Shown: piece by piece, positions 58,763-64,000 of the stretch | How the letters are laid out: each line of letters opens with the position of its first letter | Position numbering within the stretch: the stretch's first letter is position 1 | Assembly: GCA_036497945.1 (NCBI GenBank) | Contig: DASXIN010000048.1 | Span: 48,409-112,408, forward strand | Origin: RYN-230 sp036497945 | GTDB lineage: Bacteria; Actinomycetota; Actinomycetes; Streptosporangiales; Streptosporangiaceae | DNA length: 64,000 bases | Direction of reading: 5' to 3' | Notes under the pieces: generated by a model | Databases searched by the model: none | What the model saw: only the letters and a program-made list of their open reading frames with translations | What the model was told of the DNA's origin: nothing | Translations under genes and position numbers: made by a program

Positions 58763-59543
58763 GGAACTGCGCCGCGATGTCATGGAAGGCTGGGTGCACC
58801 GAGGTGGCCCGCTCCAGCGCCAGCAGGGCGTCCACGGCCCCGGGGTCGACATCGGCGAACGAGCCGGGGACGAGATCGGTGAACACCCGGATGCCGTGCG
58901 CCGGGCCGGGACGCAGCCCGGCCTCCTCGATCAGCCCAGTCACCTCAGCCAGGGTGAACCGGCGCGGGGCCACCGTGCCCGCTGTGCTGACCGCGGCGAG
59001 CAGCCGCCGCGCCTCGTCGAACCGCCCGGCCAGGGCACGGTGGATGACCGCCGCGACCGCGCTGGCGGCCAGCACGCTCACCGCGCCGCCCGGCCGCAGC
59101 ACACTGGCCACCGCGGTCATCGCGGCGGCGGGGGAATCCACGTACTCCAGGACGCTGTGGCACAGCACCAGATCGGCACCCTGCCCGCCGGCCAGCGCGG
59201 CCAGGTCGGTGACGTCCCCCTGGACCGCGCGCAGCGGCACCGACATCTCCGCCGCCCGGCGCTGCGCGGCGGCCAGCGAGTCCGGGCTCGGGTCGAGCAC
59301 CGTGACCGTGTGCCCGGCCGCGGCCAGCGGCACCGCGAAGCCGCCGGTCCCGCCGCCGGCGTCGATGATGTCCAGCCGGGCCCGGCCGGTCTGCGCGGTC
59401 AGCTCGGCGGTCACCGCCGCCAGCACATCGCGGACCACCATGGTGCGCGCGTCGTCGTACCTGTCCATCCGGTGGCCCGGCACGCCCCGCTCCGCCGCGG
59501 GCCGGTCATCCGCGTACTGTGCCTGCCCAGGCTGTGCCTGCAC
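58743..59543 (-). CDS. Class I SAM-dependent methyltransferase
   Basis: A 266-residue Rossmann-fold methyltransferase. SAM motif I is LDIIDAGGGTGGFAVPLA, the acidic strand is VTVLDPSP and the motif IV region is ADLVLCHSVLEYV. The GTG at 59543 was chosen as GAGGAGG lies 7 bases upstream; a GTG six bases earlier is too close to that site. It resembles generic small-molecule methyltransferases located beside dinB in actinomycetes; substrate is unknown. Confidence 0.85.
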   Translation of the reverse strand: MQAQPGQAQYADDRPAAERGVPGHRMDRYDDARTMVVRDVLAAVTAELTAQTGRARLDIIDAGGGTGGFAVPLAAAGHTVTVLDPSPDSLAAAQRRAAEMSVPLRAVQGDVTDLAALAGGQGADLVLCHSVLEYVDSPAAAMTAVASVLRPGGAVSVLAASAVAAVIHRALAGRFDEARRLLAAVSTAGTVAPRRFTLAEVTGLIEEAGLRPGPAHGIRVFTDLVPGSFADVDPGAVDALLALERATSVHPAFHDIAAQFHVLGFR

Positions 59544-59849
59544 GGCCACCCCTCCTCGGTCACCCTGCTCCCAATGTAGTGCTGATCAACGACAATCCCG
59601 GGACGCGCCCTCGGTCGCGGTGAACCATGCTTGGCCAGAAACCGTGGTGATAGCAGCGGTTCCCGACGAAACCCCAGTCGGCGCACGCCTTTTACTACTT
59701 GGATTAGCACCGGCCACGGCGGGCAGAACTACGCCAGCATGGCGGGGGCCTTTGGGGTATCTGCCGCTTAGCTCTGAGCTGCCTAGGAGAATGGTCATCG
59801 ATGTCCAAACCGGCCTCGCGTCCACGACGCAACCCCTAGGCTCTCCCCC
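59544..59849. other. Intergenic region with no recognised gene
   Basis: About 306 bases between the divergent methyltransferase and the membrane-protein gene. It holds two CCTAGG hexamers (near 59783 and 59837) and an AT-rich TTTTACTACTTGGATTAG stretch. It probably carries promoters for both genes. No conserved frame or RNA was found. Confidence 0.45.
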
Positions 59850-60485
59850 ATGCACGAGCACCTTGAGCTCCCCCGGCCACTGCGGTTGCTCCGCTGCACC
59901 GGACTGAGCCTGAGCGAGTCCGTCGGCCTTCCCCTCGTGGTCTACGTCCTCGGTGCCTGGCTCGGTGGCCAGACCATCGGGCTGCTGGCGGGAACCGGGG
60001 CGATCTGGGCCACCGCGCTGATCCGCAAGATCTTCTCGGGTTCGGTGCCCAGCCTGCTGACCATCTCAGCCATCGTGCTCACGCTGCAGACCGTGCTGGT
60101 GCTGGCCACCGGTGAACTGTGGATCTTCCTGCTCCAGTTCCCGCTCGGCTACCTGATCATGTTCTTCCTGTTCGCCCGGACCGCGCGCGGCCCGAACCCG
60201 ATCGTGGCCAAGCTGGCCGCCGAGGTCGTGGCGCTGCGCCATCCGGCCTACCACGCGGGGCTGCACCGGTTCTTCCAGGGCGCCACCTGGCTCTGGTCCG
60301 GCATCTTCCTGGTCCTCACCGCCAGCCTGGGCGTGATGATGGTGACCGAGACGGCCAGCATGTTCCTGATGCTTTCCACCGTGGCCACGATCGCCCTGAC
60401 CGTAGCGGGCATCGGCGCATCCGTAGTGTGGTTCATTTCCGTACTGCGTAAGCACGGGCTGCAACTCAAGTTCGCTGCCGCCTAG
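59850..60485 (+). CDS. VC0807-like polytopic membrane protein
   Basis: A 211-residue protein with six hydrophobic segments (about residues 25-42, 45-60, 65-83, 90-108, 145-163 and 170-195). The layout and the GTGAIWATALIRKIFSG segment resemble the VC0807/intracellular-septation-like family; function is not known. The ATG at 59850 follows CTCTCCCCC without a clear Shine-Dalgarno sequence. It is convergent with nusB; the 56-base gap has a GCCGG-rich inverted stretch and an A-run that may end both transcripts. Confidence 0.7.
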   Translation: MHEHLELPRPLRLLRCTGLSLSESVGLPLVVYVLGAWLGGQTIGLLAGTGAIWATALIRKIFSGSVPSLLTISAIVLTLQTVLVLATGELWIFLLQFPLGYLIMFFLFARTARGPNPIVAKLAAEVVALRHPAYHAGLHRFFQGATWLWSGIFLVLTASLGVMMVTETASMFLMLSTVATIALTVAGIGASVVWFISVLRKHGLQLKFAAA

Positions 60486-60541
60486 CCGGCGTTAAGCAAA
60501 AAAATTCTGCACGCTAGCCGGTATAGGCCGGAAAGCGTGAC

Positions 60542-60952
60542 TCAGACGCTCAGCGTGGGCTTGAGTTCGAGCAGGCGGCCGAGCAGGCCGTTCACGAACG
60601 CGGGGGACGCGTCGGTGGACAGGTCGCGGGCCAGCAGCACCGCCTCGCTGATGGCCACCGCATCCGGCACGTCGTCCGCCCAGAGCAGCTCGTAGAGGCC
60701 GATGCGCAGCACGTTACGGTCCACCGCCGGCATCCGGTCCAGCGACCAGCCCTGGGCGTACTCGGCCAGCAGCTCGTCGATGCGCTCGCGGTGCGCCTGG
60801 ACGCCGCGGACCAGTTCCTGGGCGTACTCGCTGACCGGCGGGCTATCCGCGATGATGCGCTGCTCCAGTACAGAGAGCACGGGCTCACCGCGCACCTCGG
60901 CCTCGAACAGGATGTCAAGGGCCCGTTTGCGGGCCTTACTGCGCGCGGGCAC
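60542..60952 (-). CDS. nusB: Transcription antitermination factor NusB
   Basis: All-helical protein that binds boxA RNA with NusE (S10). The 136-residue protein has the N-terminal RSKARKRALDILFEAEVRG and the C-terminal VPDAVAISEAVLLARDLSTD and FVNGLLGRL blocks, which define NusB. The GTG at 60952 is 7 bases after the efp stop. In the order pepQ-efp-nusB, it follows a common actinobacterial pattern. Confidence 0.96.
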   Translation of the reverse strand: MPARSKARKRALDILFEAEVRGEPVLSVLEQRIIADSPPVSEYAQELVRGVQAHRERIDELLAEYAQGWSLDRMPAVDRNVLRIGLYELLWADDVPDAVAISEAVLLARDLSTDASPAFVNGLLGRLLELKPTLSV

Positions 60953-60959
60953 CGGCTGG

Positions 60960-61517
60960 TCAGGCGCGGCCGAGGTAGCCACCCGTGCGGGTGTCCACCT
61001 TGACCCTTTCCCCGGTAGTGATGAACAGCGGCACCTGGACCTGCGCGCCGGTCTCCAGCGTGGCCGGCTTGGTGCCGCCGGTGGACCGGTCGCCCTGCAC
61101 ACCGGGGTCGGTCTGGCTGACGGTCAGCTCCACCGAGGCGGGCAGCTCGACGTACAGCGGGGTGCCGTCGTTGAACGCGACCGTCGCGGTCTGCTCCTCG
61201 AGCAGGTAGTCCGCGGCATCGCCCACCGTGTCCTTGGGGATATGCGGCTGGTCGTAGTCCTGGGTGTCCATGAAGACGAAGTCGTCGCCCTCGCGGTAGA
61301 GATACTGCATCTCCCGCCGGTCGACGTTGGCCACGTCGACCTTGACCCCGGCGTTGAAGGTGCGGTCCACGACCTTCCCGGAGAGCACGTTCTTCAGCTT
61401 GGAGCGGACAAAGGCACCGCCCTTGCCCGGCTTGACGTGCTGGAAGTCGACGACGGTCCAGAGCTGGCCGTCGATGTTCAGCGTCATGCCGTTCTTGAGG
61501 TCGTTCGTGGTGGCCAC
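60960..61517 (-). CDS. efp: Translation elongation factor P
   Basis: EF-P relieves ribosome stalling at polyproline runs. The 185-residue protein has three beta-barrel domains; the loop lysine lies in HVKPGKGGAFVRSKLKN, and the C-terminal GYLGRA is near the expected GDKIRVDTRTG-like motif (ERVKVDTRTGGYL). The start is a GTG at 61517. No modification gene (epmA/ymfI) is nearby. Forms a run with pepQ and nusB. Confidence 0.97.
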   Translation of the reverse strand: MATTNDLKNGMTLNIDGQLWTVVDFQHVKPGKGGAFVRSKLKNVLSGKVVDRTFNAGVKVDVANVDRREMQYLYREGDDFVFMDTQDYDQPHIPKDTVGDAADYLLEEQTATVAFNDGTPLYVELPASVELTVSQTDPGVQGDRSTGGTKPATLETGAQVQVPLFITTGERVKVDTRTGGYLGRA

Positions 61518-61557
61518 GTCTGTCTATCTCCTGCGTACGGGTACACCCGCCTGCCGG

Positions 61558-62655
61558 TTACAGGACGAGCAGTTCCCGGGTGGTAGTAGTGAGAAGCTCC
61601 TGCGGTGCCGCCGTCCCCGCCGCGGCGCGCACCACCAGGGTGTCCTCGATCCTGACGCCGCCACGCTCCGGCAGGTAGATACCGGGCTCGACGGTGATGG
61701 GGACCCGGTCCCCGAGTGTACCCGGCCGCCCGTAGCCGATGATCGGTGCCTCGTGGATCTCCAGGCCCACACCATGGCCGAGGCCGTGCGGGAACTGGTC
61801 GCCGTACCCGGCCTGGCCGATCAGCCCGCGGGCCGCGCCGTCCACCTGGGCGACGTCCGCGCCGGGCACGGCCGCCTCGATACCGGCCTGCTGGGCCGCG
61901 GCCACCAACTGGTAGATGTCGCGCTGCCAGTCGGCGGGCGGGCCGAGCGCGACGGTCCGGGTCATGTCCGCGTGGTAGCCCGCGTACCGGGCCCCGCAGT
62001 CGATGGTGATCAGGTCGCCGGCGGCCAGCGGCCGGCTGGACGGCACATGATGCGGGATGGCGCCGTTCGGGCCACTGGCCACGATGGTTTCGAAGGCGGG
62101 GCATTCTGCCCCCAGGTCGGCCATGGCGCGCTCGACGAGTACGGCCACGTCGCGTTCGGTCAGGCCGGGCCGGATGCTGGCCAGGATCTGGTCGACCGCT
62201 TGCGAGGTGATCGCGCAGGCCTGGGCCAGCCGGGCGATCTCGGTTTCGTCCTTGACCATCCGCAACTGCTCCACCGCCTGTCCCAGCGGCACCAGGTCCA
62301 GGCCGGGGACGGCGGCGGCGAACTCCTGGTGCCGCTGCACGGTCATCTCGTGTGCCTCGAAGGCGAGCCGCTTCAGGCCGCGAGCTTCGGCCAACTGGGC
62401 CAGCGCGGGCTCGATGAACCGCTCGGTGAGCAGCTCCAGGTCGGGAGCATCGCGGCGGGCGGCCCCGGCGTACCGGGAATCGGTGGCCAGCACCGCCGCG
62501 TCGCCGTCCGCGGGCAGCAGCAGGGCCGCGTTGGAGCTGGCCAGGCCGGTCAGGTAGCGGACGTTGGGCAGGCTGGTGATCAGCGCGGCGTCGGCACCGA
62601 GCGCAGCCACCATGGGCTGCAGACGCTGACGGCGGGCCAGCTCGATTTCCGGCAT
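61558..62655 (-). CDS. pepQ: Xaa-Pro aminopeptidase (M24 family)
   Basis: Metallopeptidase acting on peptides with proline at the second position or on Xaa-Pro dipeptides. The 365-residue protein has a creatinase N-terminal domain (VRYLTGLASSNAALL) and the pita-bread domain with the five metal ligands: Asp in TIDCGARY, Asp in DMTRT, His in GHGVGLEIHE, Glu in ITVEPGIY and Glu in VRIEDT. The ATG at 62655 is standard. The 40 bases to efp suggest co-transcription. Confidence 0.93.
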   Translation of the reverse strand: MPEIELARRQRLQPMVAALGADAALITSLPNVRYLTGLASSNAALLLPADGDAAVLATDSRYAGAARRDAPDLELLTERFIEPALAQLAEARGLKRLAFEAHEMTVQRHQEFAAAVPGLDLVPLGQAVEQLRMVKDETEIARLAQACAITSQAVDQILASIRPGLTERDVAVLVERAMADLGAECPAFETIVASGPNGAIPHHVPSSRPLAAGDLITIDCGARYAGYHADMTRTVALGPPADWQRDIYQLVAAAQQAGIEAAVPGADVAQVDGAARGLIGQAGYGDQFPHGLGHGVGLEIHEAPIIGYGRPGTLGDRVPITVEPGIYLPERGGVRIEDTLVVRAAAGTAAPQELLTTTTRELLVL

Positions 62656-62687
62656 GCCCCGACTTTACGCGGGCAAGGCCGCGGTGC

Positions 62688-63554
62688 TTAGCCGCGGACC
62701 GCGGCGCGGGCCAGCATGGACAGGCGGATCGGGTGGAGCGTGTCGGACCGGTCCCAGAGTGCGGCGCTGATCGAGTCCCGCTGGCTGACGTGCTCGATTC
62801 GGCCGAAGCCGTTGCTGTCCAGCAGGGCGGACATCTCGTCCGGGGCCAGGCAGGTCAGCCAGGGCTCGCCGCGCTGCGCGGCGACCGGCGCGACCTGGTC
62901 GGCGTAGCTCTGGCCGGTGGCGTCGCGCAGGCTGGCGGGCAGCATGTAGTCGGTGATCAGCTCGGTGCCCGCCGCGAACCCGCTGATCTCCGCCAGGGTC
63001 CGGCCGATGGCCGGCTGGGTCAGGTACATGGTGACGCCCAGCCAGCTGACCAGCGCGGGCCGGCCAGGGTCGAAGCCGGCCGTCGTTAGCGGCCCGGCCA
63101 GTGAGTCGCGCTCGAAATCGGTCGGTACGAGGGCAGCGCTGTCCGGTATCGGTATCCCGGCCTTGGCTAGCTGCTCGCACTTCCACTCCTGGGTGGCTGG
63201 GTGGTCGACCTCGAAGACCCGGACGCGGGACCCGCTGGCCAGGGCGGAGCGGTACGCGAACGAGTCCAGCCCGGCGCCCAGGATCAGGTACTGGGTGACG
63301 CCCCGGGTGGCCGCGTCCGCCAGCTGGTCCTCGGTGTACCGGCTGCGGCAGGTCACCTGGGTCCGGGCGGCGGACAGCACCAGGTGCTCGCCGTGCGCCC
63401 GGTGATAGCTGATGAACTCGTCGGCCTGCTCGCCAAGCAGGGCTGCCGCCAGGCGGTCTTCGAAGATAAGGGGTGGCTGGTCGACGATGAGGTGGGCCGC
63501 GCGGGCGGCCGCCGCGGTAAGTGCGGTCTGGCTCGGCAGGTGTTGTATTTGCAC
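62688..63554 (-). CDS. Leucine-carboxyl-methyltransferase-like SAM methyltransferase
   Basis: A 288-residue protein of the LCM/TIGR00027 family, expanded in mycobacteria and other actinomycetes. The SAM motif is YLILGAGLDSFAYR, the acidic strand is RVFEVDHPATQEWK, and the LVSWLGVTMYLT block follows. Substrates in actinobacteria are mostly unknown, often polyketide or small molecules. The GTG at 63554 starts it next to an AT-rich region. It ends 32 bases from pepQ on the same strand. Confidence 0.9.
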   Translation of the reverse strand: MQIQHLPSQTALTAAAARAAHLIVDQPPLIFEDRLAAALLGEQADEFISYHRAHGEHLVLSAARTQVTCRSRYTEDQLADAATRGVTQYLILGAGLDSFAYRSALASGSRVRVFEVDHPATQEWKCEQLAKAGIPIPDSAALVPTDFERDSLAGPLTTAGFDPGRPALVSWLGVTMYLTQPAIGRTLAEISGFAAGTELITDYMLPASLRDATGQSYADQVAPVAAQRGEPWLTCLAPDEMSALLDSNGFGRIEHVSQRDSISAALWDRSDTLHPIRLSMLARAAVRG

Positions 63555-63717
63555 GCTGCGGACAATATCCGACAGTATTAAAACCGTATCACAAAATAAT
63601 AATTACTGAAAGGGCTAGGGAATTACAATTGCGTTTCTTTAATAGCTGGTAATTGCGGTTGCTGCACGGTGGCTCCCGCGGGGCGGGCGGCTGCTGTGCT
63701 GGTTACGATGCGGCATC
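63555..63717. promoter_or_regulatory. AT-rich divergent intergenic region
   Basis: This 163-base gap is the most A/T-rich stretch of the window, with AAAATAATAATTACT and TTTCTTTAATAGCTGG. GACAATATCC and GACAGTATTA lie side by side next to the methyltransferase start. AATTGCG is repeated near ATTACAATTGCG and GTAATTGCGG. It must contain both promoters; no defined pair could be fixed. Confidence 0.5.
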
Positions 63718-64000
63718 ATGGCGGCAGAACGTGACCTCACCCGGCTGCTCCGCGCGCTGCGCCCGGTGCTGAACCCGGGCCGATTCGTGTTCACCACGGT
63801 GGCCGGCCCGGTACCGCCGGGCGTTCAGCCGGTCGTCACCGTGACCGAGCCGGAGGGGCGCACCCTGGTCCTGCCGCAGCACGAGGCGGACGCGGCCGGC
63901 CTGGGCTATGACTACGTGGCGGGCTGGATCACCCTGCGGGTCAACTCGGCCCTGGACGCGGTCGGGCTGACCGCCGCCGTGGCCGGCGAACTGGCCCGGG
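63718..64000 (+). CDS. ACT-domain protein (DUF2241-like), partial
   Basis: The first 94 residues of a small protein that runs off the right edge. The layout matches ACT-domain proteins of the COG3602/DUF2241 type: LRALRPVLNPGRFVFTTV, a loop, TLVLPQHEADAAGLGYDYV, and ITLRVNSALDAVGLTAAVA, the last being the family's most conserved strand-helix. Members may bind amino acids. The ATG at 63718 fits the family start. Divergent from the LCM-like methyltransferase. Confidence 0.82.
   Translation, partial: MAAERDLTRLLRALRPVLNPGRFVFTTVAGPVPPGVQPVVTVTEPEGRTLVLPQHEADAAGLGYDYVAGWITLRVNSALDAVGLTAAVAGELAR

Noticed and set aside
60486..60541. Possible small RNA or tRNA between convergent genes
   Set aside because: The 56-base gap has an A-run and GCCGG-rich inverted stretches only; too short and unstructured for a tRNA, more likely a weak terminator.

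Overview
The window is a gene-dense, very GC-rich stretch of chromosome from an actinomycete (Actinomycetota). The evidence is a dual-function PriA in place of HisA/TrpF, a Wag31-type DivIVA, SepF and YggT beside ftsZ, an ileS T-box leader with a translational layout, and the gene order trp-his-dnaE-lspA-ileS-divIVA-dcw known from Streptomyces and its relatives. A Streptosporangiales- or Frankia-like lineage is plausible, but genus cannot be set from sequence alone. No rRNA, tRNA, CRISPR array, prophage or intact insertion sequence was seen.

Layout. 1-11.5 kb: tryptophan (trpA partial, trpB, trpC, a Trp-linked membrane protein) and histidine (hisI, hisF, ridA, priA, hisH, hisB, hisC, hisD) genes, mostly on the minus strand and joined by 1-4 base overlaps, with ppgK and a TIGR03085 protein between the blocks. 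11.5-15.6 kb: small membrane proteins and an ABC exporter pair. 15.6-19.2 kb: replicative polymerase dnaE. 19.2-26.2 kb: an accessory patch with a PadR regulator, a broken MacB-type ABC system, a decayed glycosyltransferase, DoxX, VOC and WYL genes and an acetate-transporter-like protein. 26.2-31.9 kb: rluD, lspA, a TraR/DksA zinc-finger gene and ileS with its T-box. 31.9-51.9 kb: the division and cell-wall (dcw) cluster read on the minus strand from mraZ to divIVA. 52-57 kb: moxR, DUF58 and transglutaminase genes, then DUF3040. 57.5-64 kb: dinB, two methyltransferases, nusB, efp, pepQ and a partial ACT-domain gene.

How the genes work together. The trp and his genes share PriA, which in actinobacteria performs both isomerisations. 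The dcw genes make lipid II precursors (MurE, MurF, MraY, MurG, MurC) and the septal machine (FtsL, FtsI, FtsW, FtsQ, FtsZ, SepF, DivIVA). Three genes usually found in these syntenic blocks are missing from their expected slots: trpE (between hisI and the Trp membrane protein), murD (between mraY and ftsW) and pgeF/ylmD (between ftsZ and yggS).

The most unusual signal is two families of short, structured dispersed repeats. Family A is about 56 bp and can form two hairpins; there are five copies or part copies. Family B is 112-115 bp with inverted arms; there are three copies. Several copies lie inside reading frames and are translated as low-complexity protein tails (Trp membrane protein, LspA, FtsL, FtsI). 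One half copy sits where murD would be, and one family B copy lies between two convergent stop codons. The behaviour resembles protein-coding palindromic elements such as those of Rickettsia, but no family was recognised.
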